Numbered from the stretch's first letter, positions 1 through 5,696 are shown. The stretch: DNA of 7,634 bases from Candidatus Aciduliprofundum sp. JdFR-45 (GCA_002011395.1 MTNG01000129.1:5577-13210), one strand, 5' to 3'. Program-made: numbers and translations. The notes: generated from the letters alone by a model not told the origin.

Positions 1-231
1 CTCGCCCCCGCCCAGCTCCTCCAGCCGCTTTTTGACGTATTTGAGGCGCGCCTCCAGCCACCGGGCCTCCTCTTCCAGCATGGCCCTCTCATCCCCATAG
101 GTCCACCCAGAGAGGACCCATGGGCTCCAGCGCCATCCGCGCGGGAGTCCTGTGGAGGGGCAGTAGCCGAGCACCGCGCCCCATCCGTGTCCCCTTCTGA
201 AGAGCCTTCCTCTTCCGTGCCATCCCCACAT
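1..231 (-). CDS. DUF5320-like Gly/Trp/Arg-rich protein with C-terminal coiled coil (partial)
   Basis: The minus-strand frame is open from the ATG at 231 to the window edge (77 codons, no stop seen). Residues 1-50 are rich in Gly, Trp and Arg, with one Cys in a GYCPSTGLP stretch. Residues 50-74 form a charged heptad-like helix (RAMLEEEARWLEARLKYVKK). A glycine-rich head, a Gly-Tyr-Cys turn and a short terminal coiled coil are the usual plan of DUF5320 proteins, which are about 80-120 residues and often sit beside DUF134 and NifX/NifB-like genes; a DUF134 gene lies 1.2 kb away here. The start at 231 is chosen because AGGAGG at 240-245 is 8 nt upstream; the ATG at 237 is too close. The family has no established function, and a role in metal-cofactor handling is inference from neighbourhood. 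The stop codon is probably just outside the window. Confidence 0.7.
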   Translation of the reverse strand, partial: MWGWHGRGRLFRRGHGWGAVLGYCPSTGLPRGWRWSPWVLSGWTYGDERAMLEEEARWLEARLKYVKKRLEELGGGE

Positions 232-236
232 GGTCA

Positions 237-245
237 TCACCTCCT
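237..245 (-). promoter_or_regulatory. Strong Shine-Dalgarno of the DUF5320-like gene
   Basis: On the minus strand this reads AGGAGGTGA, a near-complete anti-16S match. It decides the start at 231 rather than 237. It is unusual here because most starts in the window look leaderless, so this gene should have a transcribed 5' leader. Confidence 0.7.
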
Positions 246-262
246 ATGTGCATATGCACATA
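245..262. promoter_or_regulatory. Perfect 18-bp palindrome upstream of the DUF5320-like gene
   Basis: TATGTGCATATGCACATA equals its own reverse complement at all 18 positions. It touches the Shine-Dalgarno sequence at one base and lies 14 nt from the start codon. It could be the operator of a dimeric repressor. If transcribed it could also fold as a 7-bp stem with an ATAT loop next to the ribosome-binding site. I see no second full copy in the window. Confidence 0.55.
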
Positions 263-294
263 ATACACCGTCCCATATCAATTTTTCGGTTACC

Positions 295-1398
295 CTAATT
301 TCTACATCTGCGCAGGAAATAGGACGCTCCCGATAGAGCAAGTCCAGCCGCAGGCAGGGCCATCCAGATAACCCCCGAGGAGATCAGGAGGAAGAGCGAG
401 AGGAGTCCCAGAACACGGCCGGCGTTGAGGGATAACTCCCTCATCATCATCCCTCCTGCGATGTTCTCCTCGTAGAGATCAACGGTCAACGAGAACATCA
501 TGGGGTAGAGTATCGTGAGGGAGAAGTACGCCCCCGCGAGGAGGGGAATGGAGGGCCAGTCACCCCAGAAGGGGAGGAGGGAGACGAGAAAAAGCGAGGC
601 GGTGAGGGAGGAGAGGAAGGCGAAGAAAACGCGATTGCCCCGCTTATCGGATATATGTCCCGCGAGCACCGACGCGAGCGCGCCCGCAAGCGACACGAGG
701 GCGAGGAGCCTTCCGAGCCCCGCCTCGCTCCCCGCCATCTCAAAGAGGAGGAGGGGTATCGCAACCCAGAACATGCCGTCCATGAAGCCGTTGAAGAGAA
801 ACGCCACGCCCAACGGCGAGGAGAGGGGCGAGATTGTGGTGGGCGGGGGAAAGGAGGGGTGAGGTAGGCGGCTCGAGAGAAGGGCGATGAGCACGGCGTT
901 CGTCGCGGTCAGGGAGAGGGCAGCGCCGAAGAGGGCACGATAGCCGAAGACCTCCGCGACGTATCCGCCCAAAAGCGGCGAGATCACAGAGACCGCGGGA
1001 AACACCAGAAAGTATATGCTGACTCCACGCCCCCTCACCTCCCTGCGCACCGCGCGGGCCACCAGAACGTTGTAGGGCATCCAGAAGAGGATTACGTAGG
1101 CCCCTATGAGGAGGGCGGGGAGGGGGAAGAAGGCGGGGGGCACCACCATGAGGGACGTGAAGAAGAGGGAAAGGAGCACCATGGCGGCGCACATGGATGT
1201 ATAGGGGCGCTGGATCAGGCGGGGTGCCAGGGGGAGTATGAGGATGGCCGTAAAAAACGCCAGCATATAGAATACGGCGGCGTTTCCCTCATAGCCGCCG
1301 GCCTTCACGAGGTACGTGACCACGAAGGGAAACGACAGGGACTGCGCCATGGCGAGCAGCGTCTGAAACGATATGAGGGGAGCATGCGGTGACCTCAT
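295..1398 (-). CDS. MFS family transporter, 12 transmembrane segments
   Basis: This is a 367-residue, very hydrophobic protein with roughly a dozen membrane segments in two halves joined by a Pro/Ser-rich loop (residues about 178-196, SRLPHPSFPPPTTISPL). The loop after TM8 carries GHISDKRGNR (247-256), the MFS motif-A signature (G-x-x-x-D-[RK]-x-G); the equivalent first-half loop is degenerate. The length is normal to short for the family. The substrate cannot be read from the sequence; efflux or nutrient uptake are equally possible. The start is set at the ATG at 1398; the frame stays open to a TTG at 1428, which would add ten residues (LYSLVHIPL after the initiator). It is divergent from the DUF134 gene, sharing the control region 1399-1461, and runs toward the DUF5320-like gene on the same strand with a 63-nt gap. 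Confidence 0.85.
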   Translation of the reverse strand: MRSPHAPLISFQTLLAMAQSLSFPFVVTYLVKAGGYEGNAAVFYMLAFFTAILILPLAPRLIQRPYTSMCAAMVLLSLFFTSLMVVPPAFFPLPALLIGAYVILFWMPYNVLVARAVRREVRGRGVSIYFLVFPAVSVISPLLGGYVAEVFGYRALFGAALSLTATNAVLIALLSSRLPHPSFPPPTTISPLSSPLGVAFLFNGFMDGMFWVAIPLLLFEMAGSEAGLGRLLALVSLAGALASVLAGHISDKRGNRVFFAFLSSLTASLFLVSLLPFWGDWPSIPLLAGAYFSLTILYPMMFSLTVDLYEENIAGGMMMRELSLNAGRVLGLLSLFLLISSGVIWMALPAAGLALSGASYFLRRCRN

Positions 1399-1408
1399 CA
1401 GAGGTATA

Positions 1409-1424
1409 TGTACGAGGGAGTACA
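1409..1424. promoter_or_regulatory. Inverted repeat TGTAC-N6-GTACA in the divergent promoter region
   Basis: Two perfect 5-bp arms (1409-1413 and 1420-1424) flank a 6-bp spacer. The repeat lies just upstream of the transporter ATG and about 38 nt upstream of the DUF134 start, where a regulator could affect either promoter. The bases are seen; operator function is inferred. Confidence 0.35.
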
Positions 1425-1430
1425 ACAACC

Positions 1431-1440
1431 TTTATCTTAT
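1431..1440 (+). promoter_or_regulatory. TATA box of the DUF134 gene
   Basis: TTTATCTTAT starts 31 nt before the ATG at 1462, preceded by an A/C-rich BRE-like stretch. The spacing predicts transcription starting at or next to the start codon, that is, a leaderless mRNA. On the opposite strand the same A/T block (ATAAGATAAA) could serve the transporter, with a leader of about 10-15 nt. Confidence 0.6.
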
Positions 1441-1459
1441 TATCAGGAAATTCATGATA
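1441..1459. promoter_or_regulatory. Near-perfect 19-bp palindrome at the DUF134 transcription start
   Basis: TATCAGGAAATTCATGATA pairs at 8 of 9 symmetric positions around the central A at 1450. It fills the space between the TATA box and the start codon, a position where a bound protein would block initiation. Because the gene encodes a helix-turn-helix protein, autoregulation is an attractive inference. The sequence is unrelated to the palindrome at 245-262. Confidence 0.5.
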
Positions 1460-1461
1460 CC

Positions 1462-1743
1462 ATGCCCCGGTGGAGAAAGAGACGGAAGTTCGGCTGTCAT
1501 CCCCCTGCCAGCAGGTTCTGTCCCGCCGGACCCCCCGGCGCACCCGCCCGAGAGCCCGTTTTCCTCACGCTGGAGGAGGTGGAGGCCATACGGCTCGTGG
1601 ATTACCTCGGGCTCACGCAGGAGGAGGCGGGTGAGAGGATGGGCGTGTCCAGGGGAACGGTGTGGCGCGCCCTTCACTCCGGGAGGAGAAAGATGGCAAG
1701 GGCGCTGGTGGAGGGACGTGAAATCGTGATAGTGGAGGGGTGA
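1462..1743 (+). CDS. DUF134 / UPF0251 family helix-turn-helix protein
   Basis: This 93-residue protein begins MPRWRKRRKFGCHPPASRF, the typical basic UPF0251 N-terminus. A Pro-rich linker with a second Cys (FCPAGPPG, about 19-26) is followed by LTLEEVEAIRLVDYLGL and a sigma-70 region-4-like helix-turn-helix at about 53-80 (LTQEEAGERMGVSRGTVWRAL). The length matches the family (about 90-150 residues). DUF134 proteins are predicted DNA-binding regulators often encoded next to DUF5320 and NifX/NifB-like genes; targets are not established. The start at 1462 fits both the family N-terminus and the TATA spacing, and an upstream in-frame ATG at 1408 lies ahead of the TATA box. The gene is probably monocistronic, since T6 and a new promoter follow its stop codon. 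Confidence 0.88.
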   Translation: MPRWRKRRKFGCHPPASRFCPAGPPGAPAREPVFLTLEEVEAIRLVDYLGLTQEEAGERMGVSRGTVWRALHSGRRKMARALVEGREIVIVEG

Positions 1744-1744
1744 G

Positions 1745-1752
1745 TTTTTTAA
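1745..1752 (+). promoter_or_regulatory. T-tract: terminator of DUF134 gene and TATA box of glycosyltransferase gene
   Basis: TTTTTTAA starts 2 nt after the DUF134 stop codon and 35 nt before the glycosyltransferase ATG. A run of T is a known archaeal termination signal, and TTTTAA at this distance also suits a TATA box. The double role is inferred. Confidence 0.45.
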
Positions 1753-1779
1753 CCGACCACCTCCATTGCCCCTCTGAAA

Positions 1780-2775
1780 ATGGACGTACTGATTTATGCC
1801 CGGCTTGTCGGAGGCATAGGCACACACGTTACGGACCTGGTCAGGGAACTGGAGAGGAGGGGGCATTCCGTTACGCTCATATCCCAGCGCGAACTCCGCG
1901 GGAGGGAGGTGGGAAACGGTTTTTACTATCTGGACAGGGGAGGAGCGGAGAGAATCGTGCGCATGGCACGGCGCCACGATATCCTCCACATACATCACTA
2001 CGCCACTTCGTCGGAACTCCTGCTCCCGCGGAAGGGGGTTGAGGCGCCAGTGGTCAGCACGGTGCACGTGGCGGTGGGGGACGGAAATGTATACGGGATG
2101 GTGGGCCGGCTCCTGACACACTTCATAGCGTGGTGGTATTCCGGGATATCACGCGTTTTCATCACGCCCGGAGACGCCGCCGGCGAGATCGTCGCCCGGC
2201 ACCACGGCGATGTGCGTTGCATAAGAAACGGGCTCAATGTGGACGTGTATAAACCAGGGGAGGGGAGGGACCTCGGTCTGGAGCCACCCGTGGTGGGCTA
2301 CATGGGCCAGCTCCGCCCCGAGAAGAATCTGCTTTCGCTCGTGAGGGCGGCGAGGAAATACGGGTTCAACCTGGTCATAGGCGGTAAGGGACCGCTCTAC
2401 CACCGGCTCAGGGCGATGGAGGAGAAGAACATAAAGGTTCTGGGCTTCGTAGAGGACCCCGTGGAGTTTTACAATTCCATAGACCTCTACGTCCTGCCGT
2501 CCTACGCGGAGAACGATCCTTTGACGCTCGCAGAGGCGATGGCGTGCGGCGTTCCCGTCGTGGCGAGCAGGTGCGTGGCGTGGGCCGTGCGCAACGACTA
2601 CGGATGCGTGTGCGGGTACGATGCGGATTCCATAGGAAGGGCCGTGATGCGCATGCTGGAGCGCGACCTGAAAGAGATGGGCATGAGGGCGAGAGATGTG
2701 GTCGTGAGGGAGCGGCGGTGGGACATCGTTGTGAATAAAATACTGGCTGCCTACAGGGATGCGATGCGCGAATAA
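1780..2775 (+). CDS. GT4-type glycosyltransferase (GT-B fold)
   Basis: This 331-residue protein has two Rossmann-like halves. The N-terminal half has MDVLIYARLVGGIGTHV (1-17), with the glycine loop that binds the acceptor side in GT-B enzymes, and an HIHHYA segment (70-75). The C-terminal half has VGYMGQLRPEKN (172-183), with the Lys that contacts nucleotide-sugar phosphates in the family, and the EX7E pair E244 and E252 inside a YAENDPLTLAEAMACGVPVV stretch that contacts the donor sugar. IRNGLNVDVYKP (148-159) is also typical. It transfers a sugar from an activated nucleotide donor to an unknown acceptor, plausibly a lipid, cell-surface glycan or compatible solute. There is no membrane helix, so it should be cytosolic or peripheral. 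It has its own promoter and no sugar-gene neighbours, so specificity cannot be assigned. Confidence 0.9.
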   Translation: MDVLIYARLVGGIGTHVTDLVRELERRGHSVTLISQRELRGREVGNGFYYLDRGGAERIVRMARRHDILHIHHYATSSELLLPRKGVEAPVVSTVHVAVGDGNVYGMVGRLLTHFIAWWYSGISRVFITPGDAAGEIVARHHGDVRCIRNGLNVDVYKPGEGRDLGLEPPVVGYMGQLRPEKNLLSLVRAARKYGFNLVIGGKGPLYHRLRAMEEKNIKVLGFVEDPVEFYNSIDLYVLPSYAENDPLTLAEAMACGVPVVASRCVAWAVRNDYGCVCGYDADSIGRAVMRMLERDLKEMGMRARDVVVRERRWDIVVNKILAAYRDAMRE

Positions 2776-2782
2776 CCTCACG

Positions 2783-2790
2783 TTTATATG
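2783..2790 (+). promoter_or_regulatory. TATA box of the membrane nuclease-like gene
   Basis: TTTATATG begins 30 nt before the ATG at 2813. The identical octamer appears 32 nt before the lamin-tail gene at 4968, supporting both as promoters and both transcripts as leaderless. Confidence 0.6.
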
Positions 2791-2812
2791 TGTGGAGTTC
2801 AATGTGGTGACC

Positions 2813-3595
2813 ATGGGACGCGAGAGGGCGGGCGAGGACGCCGTTTCCATGCTGATGGACATGCTGGATTCGCTGGCGGAGAGAGCGGGGAAGATGAATC
2901 GGAAACTCGTGGCGGCTTTTTTCGCCCTGATGGTGTGGGTGGTCATAGAAGGTGTGCTGTGGGCCCTCTCGCTCGTATCCATCTCACCCATTGAGATCAT
3001 TACCACAGGCGTGCTTCTCGCGCTCGCCCTCTTCGTCATAGGGGAACTCCTGGAAATCAGGGGCATGCTGGCGGAACTCGTCGCCAGATACAGCGCTTAC
3101 AGGTTTGCGAGGGAGGAGAGCTTCGCCATACCGGAGGGGAAGGACCCCGTGGAGAGGTTGCTCCGCTATTTCAACACCCGCATGGGGCTGGAGGAGAAAC
3201 TGAGGAGGCGCGGCACGGTGAGGAGAAATGCGGACGTGGAGGGGGTGAGTGGCACACACAGGTTTGACCTCTGGGCTCAGATGAAGGTGAGCCCCATCGG
3301 GAGGATCGCCGGGCACAGGGACTACGCGCTGTACGTGAGATTCTACGACCACGTGCCGGACGTTGGGGACATAGAGGGGTTTGTGAGCGAGGTGATGGAC
3401 TGCGTGAAGAGGACCAGGGTGCGGCCCAGTAGAGTGGTTGCCCTCTGTCAGGGAGAGGGGGAAATAGGCGATGAACTCTACGAGAAGCTCATATCAATGA
3501 AGTGGGACATCCCTGTTCAGGTGATCATGGAGATGCCCGACGGGACGTACGATTTCATACCCTTCATAGCCCCTCGCCACGATGGGCTTCCATGA
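2813..3595 (+). CDS. Two-helix membrane protein with degenerate PD-(D/E)XK-like C-terminal domain
   Basis: I do not recognise this 260-residue protein as a named family. A short amphipathic N-terminus precedes two membrane helices at about 32-54 and 59-81 (FFALMVWVVIEGVLWALSLV; IEIITTGVLLALALFVIGEL), then a soluble domain at about 108-255. In that domain G147-T-H-R-F-D152-L-W-A, then Y171-A-L-Y-V-R-F-Y-D, then a helix (IEGFVSEVMDCV) and a strand (RVVALC) follow the order of Mrr/RecB-type restriction-endonuclease folds. There the first strand gives Asp and the next gives E-x-K; here Y174-V-R176 replaces E-x-K, so catalysis looks lost. This fold assignment is inference. The start at 2813 is taken from the TATA spacing, and an in-frame ATG at 2759 lies inside the glycosyltransferase gene. 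The 3' end overlaps the convergent winged-helix gene by 32 bp. Confidence 0.75.
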   Translation: MGRERAGEDAVSMLMDMLDSLAERAGKMNRKLVAAFFALMVWVVIEGVLWALSLVSISPIEIITTGVLLALALFVIGELLEIRGMLAELVARYSAYRFAREESFAIPEGKDPVERLLRYFNTRMGLEEKLRRRGTVRRNADVEGVSGTHRFDLWAQMKVSPIGRIAGHRDYALYVRFYDHVPDVGDIEGFVSEVMDCVKRTRVRPSRVVALCQGEGEIGDELYEKLISMKWDIPVQVIMEMPDGTYDFIPFIAPRHDGLP

Positions 3596-3968
3596 GCCAG
3601 TCGGGTAGCCCCACGTAGCGGTAATGGTCCTCCAGCTGTTCCCTGTAGAGGTCCACATAGAAGCGGTTCCACTTCCGGAGGTGCAGTATACCCTTCTTCG
3701 TTATGCGCACGAGGGTGGTCCTCTCCTCCCGGATTATCTCTATGAGCCCCTCGCTCTCGAGTTCCCTCAATACCTTCTCCGTCATCTTGTGGTTGCTCCT
3801 TATCTCGTGCCTTATGTCGGACTTAGTTATGCGGTAATCCGCATTTGCGAGAATTCTGTCTAACTTCTCCTCTAACCCCTCCTGGTATATGCTTATTCCC
3901 AGGGCACGGGCCAGGAGGTTCAGCACAATCACCCTGTAAACCTTGTAACTCTTGTATGCGTGCGGCAC
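3564..3968 (-). CDS. Winged-helix DNA-binding protein
   Basis: This 134-residue basic protein starts with a hydrophobic helix (YRVIVLNLLARALGISIY, about 11-28). A winged-helix domain at about 45-97 follows: YRITKSDIRHEI, a recognition-helix region KMTEKVLRELESEGLI and a wing EERTTLVRITKKG. The tail (about 100-127) is aromatic and ends HYRYVGLPDWLM. MarR/ArsR-like archaeal proteins use such domains to bind promoter DNA, and the Lys/Arg-rich wing fits that. No metal- or ligand-binding residues are obvious. The start is a GTG at 3968, supported by a TATA element 31 nt upstream inside the 3' end of the reductase gene. It may regulate nearby genes, but the target is unknown. Its 3' end runs 32 bp into the convergent membrane-protein gene. 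Confidence 0.85.
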   Translation of the reverse strand: MPHAYKSYKVYRVIVLNLLARALGISIYQEGLEEKLDRILANADYRITKSDIRHEIRSNHKMTEKVLRELESEGLIEIIREERTTLVRITKKGILHLRKWNRFYVDLYREQLEDHYRYVGLPDWLMEAHRGEGL

Positions 3969-3990
3969 CTGCGGAAATATCGTATCCGGG

Positions 3991-4000
3991 GATATTAAAC
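3991..4000 (-). promoter_or_regulatory. TATA box of the winged-helix gene
   Basis: On the minus strand this reads GTTTAATATC after an AAG-type BRE-like sequence, 31 nt from the GTG start. It overlaps the last codons and stop of the upstream reductase gene, so the regulator can be transcribed on its own even though it is colinear. Confidence 0.5.
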
Positions 4001-4636
4001 CTTTCCCGCGGGAACGAATTCCATTAGAACGCCCTCGCCCAGCCGCTCCACGTTGGTGAGGATGAGTTTCACAGTTTCCTCATGGGATTTCGCGGCGGGG
4101 AAGCCGGCGAGCGTGGGGGCGCCGTCACCGATGACCACGGGCGCGACGTAGACCTTCAGCTCATCAAATAGGCCCTGGCGGAGGAGCGAACCGATGAGCC
4201 TTGAGCCGCCCTCAACCATCACGCTCCGTATCCCGCGCTCCCGGAGGAGCTCCAGCAGGAGGGAAAGATCCACCTTCCCGCGCCCGCACCTGATGACCTC
4301 AGCGTTGGGAACCGTGCCCTCGGCCTCCTCCGTCGTCGCCACTATTGTGGGGGCTGCACCGTTCAGGACCTGGGCGTCACGGGGTATCCTGAGACGCGAG
4401 TCCACGACAACGCGGGTCGGATTCCTCGGGTTCTCCACGTACTTCTCCTTCACGGTGAGCTTCGGGTCGTCGCTGAGGACCGTTCCTATGCCCACCATGA
4501 TGGCGTCCACGGAGTTGCGGAGGCGGTGCACCCGCGCCATGTCCTCCTCGGAGGAGAGGCGCGTCTGCCTCCACGTGCCCAGCGCGAGCTTTCCGTCCAG
4601 ACTCACGGCGCAGTTTATTATGACCCTCGGCCTCAA
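3995..4636 (-). CDS. arfC: 2,5-diamino-6-(ribosylamino)-4(3H)-pyrimidinone 5'-phosphate reductase
   Basis: This is the NADPH-dependent reductase of the archaeal/fungal riboflavin route (RIB7 type, MJ0671-like), reducing the ribosyl side chain to ribityl before deamination. It is a stand-alone RibD C-terminal (DHFR-like) domain of 213 residues, the family's usual size. Visible signatures, counted from the TTG start, are NCAVSLDGKLA (8-18), SSEED (28-32), DAIMVGIGTVLSDDPKLTV (44-62), NPTRVVVDSRLRIP (72-85), the VMVEGGSRL nucleotide loop (139-147) and DELKVYVAP (158-166). The TTG at 4636 is preferred because AGGAGGG lies about 8 nt upstream and TTGA overlaps the stop of the preceding gene; a GTG at 4645 would add three residues but sits inside the ribosome-binding site. 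It is probably co-transcribed with the 4633-4878 gene. Deazaflavin (F420-type) synthesis may share its product. Confidence 0.93.
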   Translation of the reverse strand: MRPRVIINCAVSLDGKLALGTWRQTRLSSEEDMARVHRLRNSVDAIMVGIGTVLSDDPKLTVKEKYVENPRNPTRVVVDSRLRIPRDAQVLNGAAPTIVATTEEAEGTVPNAEVIRCGRGKVDLSLLLELLRERGIRSVMVEGGSRLIGSLLRQGLFDELKVYVAPVVIGDGAPTLAGFPAAKSHEETVKLILTNVERLGEGVLMEFVPAGKV

Positions 4637-4878
4637 AAGCCCCACCCCTCCTGGGCGTACCTGTCCATTATCTTGACGTAGCCGCTCTTTGAGACGTACA
4701 CGGCCAGCTCCTTCTCCTCAAGGATGGCGAAGAACTCCTCCCAGGAGATCGGCTCGAACTTATCGCTCATCCTCTTCACGAGTTGCACCACCCGCGTGCC
4801 CCGCACCCTCGCCGGGATGAGGCCGTGCTCGCGCGCGACCTCGCGCGCCTCCTCGGGGGTCAGCCGACGCATCGCCAT
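4633..4878 (-). CDS. Small conserved archaeal protein, function unknown
   Basis: This is an 81-residue soluble protein. Residues 6-20 look helical (LTPEEAREVAREHGL), followed by a basic RVRGTRVVQLVKR segment (25-36). The C-terminal part has ISWEEFFAILEEKELAVYVSKSGYVKIM (44-71), an arrangement I recall from short uncharacterised archaeal proteins ending in a W-E-E-F...LAVY...KIM pattern. That recollection cannot be checked here. The start at 4878 is chosen from the TATA element 29 nt upstream; a longer reading frame extends to an ATG at 4956 but would cross this promoter and the divergent one. Its stop overlaps the reductase TTG start as TTGA, so the two should be translated together, which suggests but does not prove a link to flavin metabolism. 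Confidence 0.75.
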   Translation of the reverse strand: MAMRRLTPEEAREVAREHGLIPARVRGTRVVQLVKRMSDKFEPISWEEFFAILEEKELAVYVSKSGYVKIMDRYAQEGWGF

Positions 4879-4900
4879 ACCGCGTATATGCGGGAGGGGG

Positions 4901-4910
4901 GAGATAACCT
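4901..4910 (-). promoter_or_regulatory. TATA box of the 4633-4878 gene and reductase operon
   Basis: On the minus strand this reads AGGTTATCTC following AAA, giving TTATC at about 29 nt from the ATG at 4878. It faces the lamin-tail promoter at 4936, so 4879-4967 is a compact divergent control region. Confidence 0.5.
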
Positions 4911-4935
4911 TTTCCCGGGACATCTGCGCGGTGGG

Positions 4936-4943
4936 TTTATATG
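4936..4943 (+). promoter_or_regulatory. TATA box of the lamin-tail gene
   Basis: TTTATATG starts 32 nt before the ATG at 4968. It is the same octamer as at 2783-2790. Confidence 0.6.
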
Positions 4944-4967
4944 CGAGGAATCTCATAGCATTCCCTC

Positions 4968-5645
4968 ATGAAGTGGGGAACTGTGCGGGTGAATAGAGTC
5001 ACGGTCATCGCGTCCCTTCTGCTCCTCGCCGGACTGTCCCTGTTCAGCGTTCACCACGCGGATATGCGCCCGTCGGGCGAGCACCTGGTGATTAACGAAG
5101 TCGCACTCTACACCCTTGACCCCAAGGCGAGGTGGTTTGAACTCTACAACCCGACGGACAGACCCATATGCCTAACCAACTGGTCATATTACTTTACCTT
5201 TATAGATGCATATGCGTGGTGTTTGTTCGCTCCGAACCTGACTGTGCCCCCGCGGGGATACGTGGTCTTCACGCCGTCAATCAAAAATTTCACCGCCTAC
5301 TGGGGCGTGCATATTGAAAATGTATATCAGGCATATGTGCCGTATAACCCCAAAACATATATTTACATAACACGTTTTGAACAAAATGAGACGCTGGTTG
5401 ACAGCATGGGCGGGCCGCCGCCCCGGTACATACTAAACCACTCGTGGGCGCGGTACCGCGGCGGGTACGACACGGACAACTTCACAGACGACTTCTACGA
5501 CGAGCCCTATCCCACGCCGGGGCGGGAGAACTACATGGTGAAGGCGATGTGGACCGACGCCGTGGAACGCTGGCTCTTCGTCTCCGCGCTCCTGTGCCTC
5601 GGAGTCGCCGCGCTCTCGTACCTCTCCCTGCTGCCGAGAGAATAA
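4968..5645 (+). CDS. Lamin-tail-domain (LTD) surface protein with N- and C-terminal membrane segments
   Basis: The 225-residue product has an N-terminal signal or anchor (about 11-28, VTVIASLLLLAGLSLFSV). An LTD immunoglobulin-like fold spans about 38-190: LVINEVALYT, WFELYNPTDRPICLTNW (56-72), VPPRGYVVF (93-101), and the closing signature SWARYRGGYDTDNF (159-172) with PTPGRENY (182-189). A C-terminal helix (203-221, LFVSALLCLGVAALSYLSL) follows. Six N-x-S/T sequons (N71, N90, N107, N140, N157, N171) suggest extracytoplasmic glycosylation. LTDs are found in many exported prokaryotic proteins, often beside nucleases or proteases, but no catalytic domain is present here. It is probably displayed on the outer face of the membrane. 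The gene is leaderless and monocistronic by promoter layout. Its middle (5281-5400) is about 39% GC, and the next 60 bases are 70%. Confidence 0.88.
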   Translation: MKWGTVRVNRVTVIASLLLLAGLSLFSVHHADMRPSGEHLVINEVALYTLDPKARWFELYNPTDRPICLTNWSYYFTFIDAYAWCLFAPNLTVPPRGYVVFTPSIKNFTAYWGVHIENVYQAYVPYNPKTYIYITRFEQNETLVDSMGGPPPRYILNHSWARYRGGYDTDNFTDDFYDEPYPTPGRENYMVKAMWTDAVERWLFVSALLCLGVAALSYLSLLPRE

Positions 5646-5687
5646 ATCCACCGCCCGACCTCGGAGAGATATACATTTATCCGGTGG

Positions 5688-5696
5688 TTTTATAAG
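5688..5696 (+). promoter_or_regulatory. TATA box of the 5719-7181 operon
   Basis: TTTTATAAG starts 31 nt before the GTG at 5719, matching the spacing at the other leaderless starts and favouring GTG 5719 over the ATG at 5725. Confidence 0.55.

Noticed and set aside
740..1192. 150-codon minus-strand frame inside the transporter gene
   Set aside because: Out-of-frame Arg/Pro/His-rich reading of the transporter; the transporter frame has clear membrane segments and motif A.
1432..2121. 229-codon minus-strand frame across DUF134 and the glycosyltransferase gene
   Set aside because: Low-complexity composition antisense to two recognised families and spanning a promoter region.
2149..3066. 305-codon open frame on the minus strand across the glycosyltransferase and membrane-protein genes
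   Set aside because: It is antisense to two well-supported genes, rich in His/Pro/Ser without recognisable domain structure, and has no promoter; it is a shadow of GC-rich coding DNA.
4194..4676. 160-codon plus-strand frame opposite the reductase gene
   Set aside because: Ser/Arg/Thr-rich antisense shadow of a gene with unambiguous family motifs.
4879..4956. N-terminal extension of the 81-residue protein to an ATG at 4956
   Set aside because: It would be translated across its own TATA element and the divergent lamin-tail promoter, and the extra residues show no family-like features.
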